Shown here in pieces: positions 30,440 to 41,075 of a stretch of 64,000 bases of DNA (the first letter of the stretch is position 1; each line of letters starts with the position of its first letter). The notes under the pieces are model-generated. The model saw only the letters and a list, made by a program, of their open reading frames with translations, had not been told where the DNA came from and did no database searches. This stretch comes from Modestobacter sp. VKM Ac-2986 (GTDB lineage: Bacteria > Actinomycetota > Actinomycetes > Mycobacteriales > Geodermatophilaceae), in the NCBI RefSeq assembly GCF_026967795.1, contig NZ_JAPVBH010000004.1, forward strand, positions 124,001-188,000, read 5' to 3'. A program made the position numbers and the translations under genes.

Positions 30440-32035
30440 TCAGGGGGCGGCCGGCACCGGGGCGCGGAACCGCTCGAGGCGCATGACCTCACCGGCGCCG
30501 CGGCGGGGCTCGAACAGCAGCTGCCCGCCGTCGCCCCGCAGCTCCTCGAGGGACTCCCCCACCTGCTCGCACGCCTCGTCCGAGGGCACCCGGTAGCCGC
30601 GGCTGGTGACCAGCCAGACCGAGCCGTCACCGGCGCGGGCGGACAGCTCCGCGGCCACCGCCGCGGGGTCGGCGGACTCGTTGCGCTCGGCGTAGTCGAC
30701 CCAGTCGACCCGGTCGGCCGGCCGCAGGTCGGGGTAGACGACCAGGTCCAGCCCGGCGGGGGCCAGCCGGCTGACCGAGGGACCGAGCTGGTCGGGGCAG
30801 AAGACCACGGTGTCGCCCGGGGCGGCGTCCTGCAGCGCCCGGGCCACCTGGCCGGCCTGGGTGCGGTCGTTGCGGGCCGACGAGGCGGCCAGGCCCAGGC
30901 CGACGAGCACGCAGCCGGCGAGCACCACGGCGGCCGTGCGGCGGCTGGGCAGCCCGACGATGCCGACGGCGACCAGGGCGAGGAAGGCCGGCAGCGCGAC
31001 GCTGGTGTACCGGCCGGAGACCGCGCTGGCGGTGAGCAGGCTGGCGACCCCGGCCACGACCAGGGTGCCCAGCGAGAGCGCCACGAGCACCCAGCGGCCA
31101 CGGCCGCGGGCCAGCCCCAGCCGGACGCCGTCGGCGGCGGGCCGGGTGGCGACGGCGAGGACCGCCAGCACGACGAAGGTGAGCCCGAGCACCTGGGGCA
31201 GCACCGCGACCCCGCCGCGCCAGGCGTCCAGCGCGGTGGTGATCGAGCCGAGCCCCCCGACGGCGGCCCAGGGCGTGCCGGTGTGCGCGAGCTGGTAGCG
31301 CAGCGTGGGCACCCAGGGCAGGAAGAGCAGCCCGGCCAGCACGAACCCGGCCAGCACGCGCACGGCGGCGGCCCGGTCCACGCGCAGGGCGGCCAGCGTG
31401 ACCAGCCCCGCGGCGACCAGCAGGTACACCGCCCAGTAGTGGGTCAGCAGCAGCGCGGCCGACGACAGCCCGACCGCCAGGACCGGCAGCGGACCCCGGC
31501 GGGACACCGCCCAGGTGACCGACGCGGCCGCCAGCAGGGCCAGCAGCACGAGCAGCGAGTACATGCGGGTCTCGCTGGAGTAGCGGATGGCGAAGGGCGA
31601 GCTGGCCAGCAGCAGGGTGAAGGCCAGCGCCACCCGGGGCCCACCGAGCCGGCGGCCCAGCACCCAGGCCAGCGGCAGCGCCAGCACGCCGAAGAGCCCC
31701 GACAGCGCGCGGACCGAGCCGGCGCTCTCGCCGAACAGCCCGATCCAGCCGTGCAGCAGCAGGTAGTACAGCGGCGGGGAGCCGTCCTGCTCCAGCCCGG
31801 TGAACAGGCCGTCGAGGTCCCCGCGGGCGATGGCCACGCTCTGCGCCTCGTCCAGCCACAGGGCCGGGGGCGCCACGAAGCGCAGCACCACACCGGCGAG
31901 CACCGCCAGGACGGCGGCGACGAGCACCCCGCGGCCGACCCGGGCCGCGCCGTCGGGGGTCCCGGCGTCCGGTGCCACGGCGGTCGCCCCGCGCTCCGCG
32001 GCGCTCAGCCCCGGGCCGCGGCCGGCCTCAGACAC
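30440..32035 (-). CDS. GT-C type membrane glycosyltransferase (mannosyltransferase-like)
   Basis: This 531-residue polytopic protein has about eleven hydrophobic segments. After the first comes PPALWLDEAQSVAIARGDLDGL, the first-loop acidic motif typical of GT39/ArnT-like lipid-linked sugar transferases, and GSPPLYYLLLHGWIGLFG. A soluble C-terminal domain of about 130 residues follows (VFCPDQLGPSVSRL, VWLVTSRGYRVP). It probably uses a polyprenyl-phosphate sugar on the outer face of the membrane; acceptor unknown. GTG 32035 starts it. It follows another membrane protein and an ABC ATPase on the same strand. Confidence 0.85.
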   Translation of the reverse strand: MSEAGRGPGLSAAERGATAVAPDAGTPDGAARVGRGVLVAAVLAVLAGVVLRFVAPPALWLDEAQSVAIARGDLDGLFTGLEQDGSPPLYYLLLHGWIGLFGESAGSVRALSGLFGVLALPLAWVLGRRLGGPRVALAFTLLLASSPFAIRYSSETRMYSLLVLLALLAAASVTWAVSRRGPLPVLAVGLSSAALLLTHYWAVYLLVAAGLVTLAALRVDRAAAVRVLAGFVLAGLLFLPWVPTLRYQLAHTGTPWAAVGGLGSITTALDAWRGGVAVLPQVLGLTFVVLAVLAVATRPAADGVRLGLARGRGRWVLVALSLGTLVVAGVASLLTASAVSGRYTSVALPAFLALVAVGIVGLPSRRTAAVVLAGCVLVGLGLAASSARNDRTQAGQVARALQDAAPGDTVVFCPDQLGPSVSRLAPAGLDLVVYPDLRPADRVDWVDYAERNESADPAAVAAELSARAGDGSVWLVTSRGYRVPSDEACEQVGESLEELRGDGGQLLFEPRRGAGEVMRLERFRAPVPAAP

Positions 32036-32230
32036 CGGCGGGGGGACCGGCCGGGCCGGCGCCGGTCACGGCGACGTCCCGACGGGCGCTCGACGACTCG
32101 GACAGGGTTCCTCCAGGGGACGTGCCGACCCCGGGGACGGGGCGGGCGGTGAGACGGCGGCCCGGACCAGGCGGTCCGGAGCGGGCAGCGGACCGCGGGC
32201 GCCGGCCACGAGCAGTGTGCCGCGCGGGCA

Positions 32231-33949
32231 CTACTCGACCGCGGTGTCGCGCAACCGCCACACCGACGCGTACCCCGACGGTCCGGAGACGGCCACTTCC
32301 TCGTAACCGGCCCGGAGGTCGTCGAGCACGCGCGAGGTCCGGTCGTCCGATCGTACCCAGGCCGGGGCCCGGTCCAGCCCCACCACCACGACGTGGTCCA
32401 GGTCCCGGCCGGCGGCGGGGAGGTCGACGGTGGGCGGCACCCGTTCGATCCCCTCGCGCTCCGGGTCGATCGCGGCACGGATCCCGGGCTCGGCGGTGAA
32501 GCGCACCTGGAAGTAGGGGAAGGCCGCCTCGTAGTGCCCGACGTCGACCGCGCCGGCCTCGATCGCCAGCCGGCTGGAGACGTGCCGCAGCGGGTCGGGA
32601 GCGCGCGGCAGCGGGGCCAGTGCCGCCTCGTGCCCGTCGAACCGGAGCACCAGGAAGGTCGACCCGGCCGGGATGTCGGCGGCCACCGACAGCAGCTCGT
32701 CGGCGGCGCGCTCGTCGGCCAGCTGGGTGGGCAGCCGCACGAGCGCGGCGACCGTCGCGGCCAGCACCAGCAGCCCGGCCACCAGCCGGTGCGTCGTCGT
32801 CCGGCGGGGCAGCCGGGTGGCGCAGAACAGCAGCAGCACCAGCGGCGGGAACCAGGCCAGCCGGTCGGGCAGGAAGCCGTACTCCTGCCCCAGCCGGGAG
32901 GGCACCACCAGCACCGCCAGCGCGGCCAGCACCGTGGACAGCCCCAGCACGGCGCGGTCGGACCGGGCGAGCGCGGCGTCGGTGGTGCCGCCGTCCGCGG
33001 GTGCACCGCGCCGCCGCACGGCGACGACGAGCAGGGCCAGCAGCGTGCCGGCGACCAGCAGCGCCGACGGCAGCTCCCACCAGCTGCCCACGACCAGCGG
33101 CCGGTACATCGACAGCAGCCAGCCGACCCGCACCAGCGAGGGGCCGCCGACGACCTCGCCGTGGTCACCGCCCCCGGTGACCACGTACCAGCCGGTGAGC
33201 AGCACGGTCGGGGCGACCGCCAGCGCCGGCCCGGCCACGTGCCGGCGCAGCGCCGGTCCCCAGCCGGCCTCCCGGCGGGAGGCCAGCAGCCTGCCCACCG
33301 CCAGCGCGCCGACCACGCCGACCGCGGCGACCTCGGGCATCAGGTGCGCGGACCAGGTGAGCAGCAGCAGCAGGGCGAGGGCGACGGTGCGCGCCGCCGT
33401 CCACCCCTCGCGCGCCCGCAGCGCCACCCCCATCGCGATCAGCGACAGGGCCACGCCCCAGACGAAGTTGTAGAAGCCGTAGGCGACCAGGTGGCTGCCG
33501 GCGAAGGGCAGTGCGGCCACGGCGAGCCAGCCGGCCCGCCGGTCCACCCCGCGCAGCGCGTACCGGAGGCCGAGGACCAGCGCCAGCACGAAGCCGGCGA
33601 CCACCGCCTTCTCCGCCCAGTCCGGGCCCAGCAACGGCAGCAGCGCGGCGAGCAGGCCGGTGGTGAGCAGGTTGGGCACCGGGCTCAGGTCGAGCAGGTA
33701 GTGCTCCCGCAGCGCGTCGCCGACCACGCCGGGGTCGCCGTGGTGCAGCAGCACCCAGGCGCTGTCGACGTGGGCCGGGCCGTCCTGGGTGAGCACGTGC
33801 CCGAGCAGCAGCAGCGGGGCCAGCTGGACGGCCAGGCCGACGACGAGCAGGACGGTGGCCCAGCCGGGCGTGCGCGAGCGGCGTCCCGGTGCCGCGGTGG
33901 ACCCGACCGGGTCAGGCAGCGCGCCGGGCGCTGTAACGGCCGCGCTCAC
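32231..33949 (-). CDS. Polytopic membrane protein, GT-C-like
   Basis: This 572-residue protein has about twelve hydrophobic segments and a C-terminal soluble part (from about residue 400: STFLVLRFDGHEAALAPLP, VDVGHYEAAFPYFQVRF). An early loop reads TQDGPAHVDSAWVLLHH, an Asp/His-rich first loop like those of GT-C glycosyltransferases, but I see no diagnostic motif. Function unassigned. GTG 33949 overlaps the upstream ABC ATPase gene by 38 nt. It shares orientation and probably transcript with the ATPase and the mannosyltransferase-like gene. Confidence 0.8.
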   Translation of the reverse strand: MSAAVTAPGALPDPVGSTAAPGRRSRTPGWATVLLVVGLAVQLAPLLLLGHVLTQDGPAHVDSAWVLLHHGDPGVVGDALREHYLLDLSPVPNLLTTGLLAALLPLLGPDWAEKAVVAGFVLALVLGLRYALRGVDRRAGWLAVAALPFAGSHLVAYGFYNFVWGVALSLIAMGVALRAREGWTAARTVALALLLLLTWSAHLMPEVAAVGVVGALAVGRLLASRREAGWGPALRRHVAGPALAVAPTVLLTGWYVVTGGGDHGEVVGGPSLVRVGWLLSMYRPLVVGSWWELPSALLVAGTLLALLVVAVRRRGAPADGGTTDAALARSDRAVLGLSTVLAALAVLVVPSRLGQEYGFLPDRLAWFPPLVLLLFCATRLPRRTTTHRLVAGLLVLAATVAALVRLPTQLADERAADELLSVAADIPAGSTFLVLRFDGHEAALAPLPRAPDPLRHVSSRLAIEAGAVDVGHYEAAFPYFQVRFTAEPGIRAAIDPEREGIERVPPTVDLPAAGRDLDHVVVVGLDRAPAWVRSDDRTSRVLDDLRAGYEEVAVSGPSGYASVWRLRDTAVE

Positions 33950-34712
33950 GCTGGACCTCCAGCCGGATGCCGAACGCGTCGGAGAGCAGCGGCGCGGTCA
34001 GCACCTCCTCGATCGAGCCGGCCGAGACCACCTCGCCGCCGCGCAGCAGCAGGCCGTGGGTGTAGCCGGGCGGGATCTCCTCCACGTGGTGGGTGACCAG
34101 CACCTGGGCCGGGGCGAGGGTGTCCCGCGCCAGGTCCGACAGCCGGGCCACGAGGTCCTCCCGGCCGCCAAGGTCCAGCCCGGCGCCGGGCTCGTCGAGC
34201 AGCAGCAGCTCCGGGTCGGTCATCAGCGCGCGGGCGATCTGGGCGCGCTTGCGCTCCCCCTCGGACAGCGTGCCGAAGGGCCGGTGCGCCATCCGGGCCA
34301 CGCCCCACTGCTGCATCAGCAGCGCGGCGCGGGTCAGGTCGTGCACGTCGTAGCGCTCCCGCCAGCGGCCGACGACGGCGTACCCGGCGCTGACCACGAC
34401 GTCGCCGACCCGCTCGGCGGGGTCGATCCGCTGGGCCAGCGCGGCGCTGGTCAGCCCGATCCGCGGCCGCAGCTCGAAGACGTCGACCGCCCCCAGGGTC
34501 TCCCCGAGGATCGACACCTCCCCCGCGCTGGGGTGCAGCTGCGCGGCGACGAGCTGCAGCAGCGTGGTCTTCCCCGCCCCGTTGGGGCCCAGGAGCACCC
34601 ACCGTTCGTCGGGCCGGACGGTCCAGTCGACCCCGCGCAACAGGTGCGCTGTGCCTCGGACGACGTCCACGCCCCGGACCTCGACGACCGGTTGTGTCCA
34701 CACACCGCCCAT
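33912..34712 (-). CDS. Stand-alone ABC transporter ATPase
   Basis: This 266-residue ABC ATPase has Walker A (LLGPNGAGKTTLLQLV), the signature GTLSEGERKRAQIARAL, Walker B (ELLLLDEPGAGLD) and H-loop (VLVTHHVEEIPPGYTH). It is closest in feel to the YlmA/ModF-like group of lone ATPases. No permease or binding protein is adjacent; the overlapping gene is polytopic but not a recognisable ABC permease. ATG 34712 is preferred; GTG 34703 is an alternative. It is divergent from glgX, with 53 nt between the starts. Confidence 0.9.
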   Translation of the reverse strand: MGGVWTQPVVEVRGVDVVRGTAHLLRGVDWTVRPDERWVLLGPNGAGKTTLLQLVAAQLHPSAGEVSILGETLGAVDVFELRPRIGLTSAALAQRIDPAERVGDVVVSAGYAVVGRWRERYDVHDLTRAALLMQQWGVARMAHRPFGTLSEGERKRAQIARALMTDPELLLLDEPGAGLDLGGREDLVARLSDLARDTLAPAQVLVTHHVEEIPPGYTHGLLLRGGEVVSAGSIEEVLTAPLLSDAFGIRLEVQRERGRYSARRAA

Positions 34713-34765
34713 CCAACCAACCCGCCGGGTGTTCCGGGCGCCGGGTCCGGTGCGAGTCGGGCACC

Positions 34766-36934
<2,169 letters not shown>

Positions 36935-36955
36935 GCCGCCGGGCTCGTCGCACGC

Positions 36956-37020
36956 GTTCCGTCCGCAGTGCACGTGGTGCAACGCGTGCACTGCGGACGG
37001 AACACGTGCACTGCGGACGG
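36956..37020. repeat. Three-arm repeat cluster CGTGCACTGCGGACGG
   Basis: A 19-bp arm at 36956-36974 (GTTCCGTCCGCAGTGCACG) is perfectly inverted at 36985-37003 with a 10-nt loop. Its CGTGCACTGCGGACGG core recurs directly at 37005-37020. This lies in the 157-nt gap between convergent glgX and the FHA gene. Function unknown; possibilities are a protein-binding array or a mobile repeat. Confidence 0.8.
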
Positions 37021-37034
37021 AGACCGGGCCCGGA

Positions 37035-37080
37035 CGCAGCAGGGCCCCGTTCCCGAGGTCGGGAACGGGGCCCTGCTGCG
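37035..37080. terminator. Bidirectional terminator, 22-bp perfect hairpin
   Basis: CGCAGCAGGGCCCCGTTCCC... pairs perfectly over 22 bp with a 2-nt loop (GG at 37057-37058). It lies between convergent glgX and the FHA gene and has no T run. It is the longest perfect stem I found in the window. Confidence 0.8.
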
Positions 37081-37091
37081 CAGCCTCGGGC

Positions 37092-38054
37092 CTACTCGGG
37101 GGTCTGCTCGAAGGTGATGACGGTCCAGCCGAGGAGCAGCCGGTCGCCGTCGGTGAGCGGGTGCGGGACGCCCGGCTCGAGCTGGGTCCACTCGGTGGCC
37201 TCGGGGCCGGCGACGTGGGTGCCGTTGAGCGAGCCCAGGTCGGTCAGGGAGACCTCGCGACCGGACCGCTGGATGGCGGCGTGGGCGGAGGAGAGCACGT
37301 TCTGGGTGTCGGCGATCGGGACCGGGCGGGCGTTGCCGCTGGTCACCAGGTCGTGGCCGTCGGGACGGCGACCGAGCACCAGGTCCTCGTCGACGGTGAC
37401 GACCATGCCGTCGTCGAAGCGCAGCACCGGCGCGGCCGGCGGCTCGGGGCGCCAGAACGCGGTCTGCTCGCCACCGGGGGCCTGGCTGGGGATGCGGCTG
37501 GAGCTGCCGAACCCGGCGTCGGAGCCGGCGGTGTAGGACTCACCGCTGGGCAGCGGGCCGGCCGGCGGCGCGACGACCGCGGACGACGCCGCGGCGGCGA
37601 GCTGCAGCAGTGCGCCGGAGCCGGGCACGGTGCCCTCGACCAGGTCGAGGGCGACGCCCGGCGGCATGGCGGCGGCGGGCTGGCCGGGACCGACGTAGAG
37701 GGTCTGGCCGAGGGAGAAGCCGGCGGCGAGGGTGCAGCCGTCGACCGAGGAGCCGGAGACCGGGACCCCGTCCACGGCCGGCTGGCCCTTGCCCGACCAC
37801 AGCGCGACACCGGCGCCGGTGCCACCGGAGGTGTCGGCGAGCACCAGGGCGAAGGACGCCGGGCCGTCGGCGAGCCGGGACACCTGCCCGGCGACGGCGG
37901 CCAGCACCCGGTCGGCGCCGGGACCGGCCACCCCCAGGCAGGCGTGCAGGGCGGCGACCAGCGCCGGCGACCCCGGGGCGTCGACCCACAGCAGGCCACC
38001 GCCACGGCGGGCGACGACAGAGTCTCCGGGGAGCACCTCACAGCGGTCGGGCAT
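37092..38054 (-). CDS. FHA-domain protein
   Basis: This 320-residue protein ends in a forkhead-associated domain (about 220-315) that should bind phosphothreonine: LVLGRRPDGHDLV, LSSAHAAIQRSG, VSLTDLGSLNGTHV. The first 170 residues (PDRCEVLPGDSVVARRGGGLLWVDA...) form an unrecognised Gly/Ala-rich domain, followed by a Pro/Ser linker. It is cytoplasmic by sequence. ATG 38054 is preferred because a TAGGCT -10 lies exactly 7 nt upstream. Its position between glgX and glgP makes a link between Ser/Thr kinase signalling and glycogen metabolism conceivable, but nothing here proves it. Confidence 0.88.
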   Translation of the reverse strand: MPDRCEVLPGDSVVARRGGGLLWVDAPGSPALVAALHACLGVAGPGADRVLAAVAGQVSRLADGPASFALVLADTSGGTGAGVALWSGKGQPAVDGVPVSGSSVDGCTLAAGFSLGQTLYVGPGQPAAAMPPGVALDLVEGTVPGSGALLQLAAAASSAVVAPPAGPLPSGESYTAGSDAGFGSSSRIPSQAPGGEQTAFWRPEPPAAPVLRFDDGMVVTVDEDLVLGRRPDGHDLVTSGNARPVPIADTQNVLSSAHAAIQRSGREVSLTDLGSLNGTHVAGPEATEWTQLEPGVPHPLTDGDRLLLGWTVITFEQTPE

Positions 38055-38061
38055 GACGGCC

Positions 38062-38067
38062 AGCCTA
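38062..38067 (-). promoter_or_regulatory. -10 box of the FHA gene (leaderless)
   Basis: TAGGCT on the minus strand, 7 nt, then ATG 38054, with no ribosome site. Confidence 0.55.
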
Positions 38068-38327
38068 ATGAGCACCGGCCCGATCCGGCGCCCGCGCGTC
38101 GGCGTGCCACGCCGCTGTCTGCGCCACTCGCGCCCGACCTGCACCGGCGGTCACACCCGTCACACCCGGAACGCCACGGAGCGCTCTCGAGTCACCACTG
38201 CTGGTCACCAGTCCGCACATCCGTCCACCTCGACCCCGCAGGGGCCGGCCGCGAGCCGGAGGACCCCGTCCTCCTCACCCTCGCGAGCCCGGGGCGACCC
38301 ACTGGACGGGGCCGGGGGCGAGGGTCA
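38068..38327. other. glgP-FHA intergenic region with a degenerate palindrome
   Basis: With the repeat at 38328 this forms a 332-nt gap. Around 38238-38275 the sequence CCCCGCAGGGGCCGGCCGCGAGCC followed by GGAGGACCCC looks like a truncated copy of the stop-abutting palindrome, not next to a stop codon. No gene is visible. Confidence 0.4.
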
Positions 38328-38386
38328 GGCCCCCTCGCAGGGGCCCGCCACTAGCCGGCGAGTGGCGGGGGCGAGGGGGTCCTTCC
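38328..38386 (-). repeat. Stop-abutting palindrome, copy 4
   Basis: This copy directly follows the glgP stop (38387). Minus strand: GGAAGGACCCCCTCGCC, central ACTCGCCGGCTAG, then GGCGGGCCCCTGCGAGGGGG. The outer stem is nearly identical to copy 2. Probable glgP terminator. Confidence 0.85.
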
Positions 38387-40930
38387 TCAGGCGGTGACGA
38401 CCACGCCCACTTCGGCCGGTACCGCGAGGTGCTCGTGGCGGGGCAGCACGCGCACCGTGTAGCCGAACGGGCCGGTCCGGGTCAGCGGGACGGTGCCGGT
38501 GAACCAGTGCCGGGAGCCCTCGCTGCCCTCGTGCCGCAGCGGCACGGTGGTCACCGCGTGCAGCCGGTCGGCGTCGTCCACCCGTCCGTGGACGGCCTCG
38601 ACCAGCACGTCGGCCGGAGCGAGCCCGGGCAGGTCGACCTCGGCCCGCAGGTCGATCCCGCCACCGATCTCCGGGGTCTCCCCCACGCCGGTCGCCTCCA
38701 CGTGCCCGACCCGCACCCCGGACCAGTGCTCCAGCAGCCGTGCGCGCCAGACCGACAGCTCGCGGGCCGCGGCGTGCCCGTCGGCCGCCATGGCCCGGGC
38801 GGCACCGGCAGCCGGGACGTACAGCGTCCGCACGTAGTCCCCGACCATCCGGGTGGCCAGCACCTTCGGGCCGGTCTCGCGCAGGGTGGCCCGGACCATC
38901 TCCAGCCAGCGGGAGGGGACGCCGTCCTCGCCGAGCTCGTAGAAGCGGGGCACCACCTGGCGCTCCAGCAGCTCGTAGACCGCCTGCGCCTCGACGTCGT
39001 CGCGGCGCTCGGGGTCGGCCACGCCGTCGGCGGTCGGGATCGCCCAGCCGTTCTGGCCGTCGAACCACTCGTCCCACCAGCCGTCGCGGATGGAGAGGTT
39101 CAGCCCGCCGTTGAGCGCGGACTTCATCCCCGAGGTGCCGCAGGCCTCCAGCGGCCGCAGCGGGTTGTTCAGCCAGACGTCGCAGCCCCAGTACAGGTGG
39201 CGGGCCATCCCGATGTCGTAGTCGGGCAGGAAGACGATCCGGTGCCGGACCGCCGGGTCGTCGGCGAAGCGCACCATCTGCTGGATCAGCTGCTTGCCAC
39301 CGTCGTCGGCCGGGTGGCTCTTGCCGGCGATCACCAGCTGGAGCGGCCGCTCGTCGTCCAGGAGCAGGGCCCGCAGCCGCGCCGGGTCGCGCAGCATGAG
39401 GGTCAGCCGCTTGTAGGAGGGCACCCGGCGGGCGAAGCCCACGGTCAGCACGTCGGGGTCGAACACCGTCTCGGTCCAGCCCAGCTCGGCCTCGGTCGAC
39501 CCCCGGGACAGCGCCGAGGCCCGCACCCGGCGGCGGACCTCCTCGACCAGCCGGGCGCGCAGCAGCCGGCGGGTGCCCCACAGCTCCTGCGCCGGGATGC
39601 GGTCGACGCCGGCGAAGTGCGCCGGCCCCGGCCCGGCGTCGTCCCGGTCGTCGGTCTGGGTGCCCAGCTCCACCAGCTCGCGGGCCGTCCAGGTCGGGGC
39701 GTGCACGCCGTTGGTGATCGAGCCGATCGGGACGTCGTCGGGGTCGAAGCCGGGCCACAGGTCGCCGAACATGTCCCGGCTGACGTGGCCGTGCAGGGCG
39801 CTGACCCCGTTGGCCCGCTGCCCCAGCCGCAGCCCCATGTGCGCCATGTTGAAGGTGCCGGGGTCGCGCTCGGCCCCCAGCGGCAGCAGCTGGTCGACCG
39901 GGACGCCGAAGCCGGCGAAGTACCGCTCGATGAGCGCGCGCGGGAAACGGTCGATGCCCGCGGGCACCGGCGTGTGGGTGGTGAACACGGTGCCGGCGCG
40001 CACCGCCTGCAGCGCCTCGGCGAAGGTCAGCCCGTGGGACTCGGTGAGCTCGCGGATCCGCTCCAGCCCCTGGAAGCCGGCATGGCCCTCGTTGGCGTGG
40101 AACACCTCCGGCTGCGGGGTGCCGGTCAGCGAGCAGTACGCCCGCAGCGCCCGCACGCCCCCGATGCCCAGCAGCATCTCCTGGCGGAGCCGGTGGTCCT
40201 CGCCGCCGCCGTAGAGCCGGTCGGTGACCCCGCGCTCGGCCGGGGCGTTCTCCTCGATGTCGCTGTCGAGCAGCAGCAGCTGCACCCGCCCGACCTGCGC
40301 CCGCCAGACGTGGGCGGCCAGGGTGCGGGCCTCGGGCAGCGGCACGGTGACGACCACCGCGGCGCCCTCGGCGTCGCGCAGCAGCTTCAGCGGCAGCCCG
40401 TGCGGGTCCAGCGCGGGGTAGTGCTCCAGCTGCCACCCGTCGGCGGACAGCCCCTGGGTGAAGTAGCCGGCCCGGTACAGCAGCCCGACGCCGATCAGCG
40501 GGACGCCGAGGTCCGAGGCCGCCTTGAGGTGGTCACCGGCCAGGATCCCCAGCCCGCCGGAGTACTGCGGCAGCACCTCGGTGATGCCGAACTCCGCGGA
40601 GAAGTAGGCCACCGTGGCCGGCGCCTCCTCCCCCAGCGACTGGTACCAGTGCGGCGCCTCCAGGTAGGTGCGCAGGTCGGTGGTGACCGACTCCAGCCGG
40701 GCGAGGAAGGCCGGGTCGTCGGCGAGGGCGGCCAGCCGCTCGGCGGAGACCTCGCCGAGCACCCGGACCGGGTCGCCCCCGCAGCTGTCCCACAGCTGCG
40801 GGTCCAGCGCCTCGAACAGGTCCCGGGTCTCCGGGTGCCAGGACCAGCGCAGGTTGGTGACAAGCTGCGAGAGCGGCAGCAGGGCCTCGGGCAGGGAGGC
40901 GCGGACGGTGAGACGGCGGAGGGCTCGCAC
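38387..40930 (-). CDS. glgP: Alpha-glucan (glycogen/maltodextrin) phosphorylase
   Basis: This 847-residue GT35 enzyme releases glucose-1-phosphate from alpha-1,4-glucan. It is the short actinobacterial type with an N-terminal DUF3417-like helical part ([20 protein letters not shown]). Landmarks are [49 protein letters not shown] and the PLP region [23 protein letters not shown] 40930 is supported by a TAGGGT -10 exactly 7 nt upstream. It is divergent from glgE, so breakdown and synthesis share one 145-bp promoter region, as in the mycobacterial neighbourhood. Confidence 0.96.
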   Translation of the reverse strand: MRALRRLTVRASLPEALLPLSQLVTNLRWSWHPETRDLFEALDPQLWDSCGGDPVRVLGEVSAERLAALADDPAFLARLESVTTDLRTYLEAPHWYQSLGEEAPATVAYFSAEFGITEVLPQYSGGLGILAGDHLKAASDLGVPLIGVGLLYRAGYFTQGLSADGWQLEHYPALDPHGLPLKLLRDAEGAAVVVTVPLPEARTLAAHVWRAQVGRVQLLLLDSDIEENAPAERGVTDRLYGGGEDHRLRQEMLLGIGGVRALRAYCSLTGTPQPEVFHANEGHAGFQGLERIRELTESHGLTFAEALQAVRAGTVFTTHTPVPAGIDRFPRALIERYFAGFGVPVDQLLPLGAERDPGTFNMAHMGLRLGQRANGVSALHGHVSRDMFGDLWPGFDPDDVPIGSITNGVHAPTWTARELVELGTQTDDRDDAGPGPAHFAGVDRIPAQELWGTRRLLRARLVEEVRRRVRASALSRGSTEAELGWTETVFDPDVLTVGFARRVPSYKRLTLMLRDPARLRALLLDDERPLQLVIAGKSHPADDGGKQLIQQMVRFADDPAVRHRIVFLPDYDIGMARHLYWGCDVWLNNPLRPLEACGTSGMKSALNGGLNLSIRDGWWDEWFDGQNGWAIPTADGVADPERRDDVEAQAVYELLERQVVPRFYELGEDGVPSRWLEMVRATLRETGPKVLATRMVGDYVRTLYVPAAGAARAMAADGHAAARELSVWRARLLEHWSGVRVGHVEATGVGETPEIGGGIDLRAEVDLPGLAPADVLVEAVHGRVDDADRLHAVTTVPLRHEGSEGSRHWFTGTVPLTRTGPFGYTVRVLPRHEHLAVPAEVGVVVTA

Positions 40931-40937
40931 GCGCCGG

Positions 40938-40943
40938 ACCCTA
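40938..40943 (-). promoter_or_regulatory. -10 box of glgP (leaderless)
   Basis: TAGGGT on the minus strand, 7 nt, then GTG 40930. Confidence 0.55.
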
Positions 40944-41062
40944 GCCCCGGACCGGCCCGCACAGGGCGGTGGGAGAGACGGCGGTCACGTCCACCGGGCG
41001 TCCGTCTCCCCCGCACTGTGGAGCCGGTCGGCCGCCGACGTGTGGGGAGGGCCTGATCTGGA

Positions 41063-41068
41063 TAGCGT
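41063..41068 (+). promoter_or_regulatory. -10 box of glgE (leaderless)
   Basis: TAGCGT, 7 nt, then ATG 41076, with no ribosome site. It faces away from the glgP promoter. Confidence 0.55.
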
Positions 41069-41075
41069 TGCGCCG

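Noticed and set aside
30440-34712. ABC exporter system made of the ATPase and two membrane proteins
   Set aside because: The membrane proteins look like GT-C glycosyltransferases rather than ABC permeases, so the shared strand is not enough to call a transporter.
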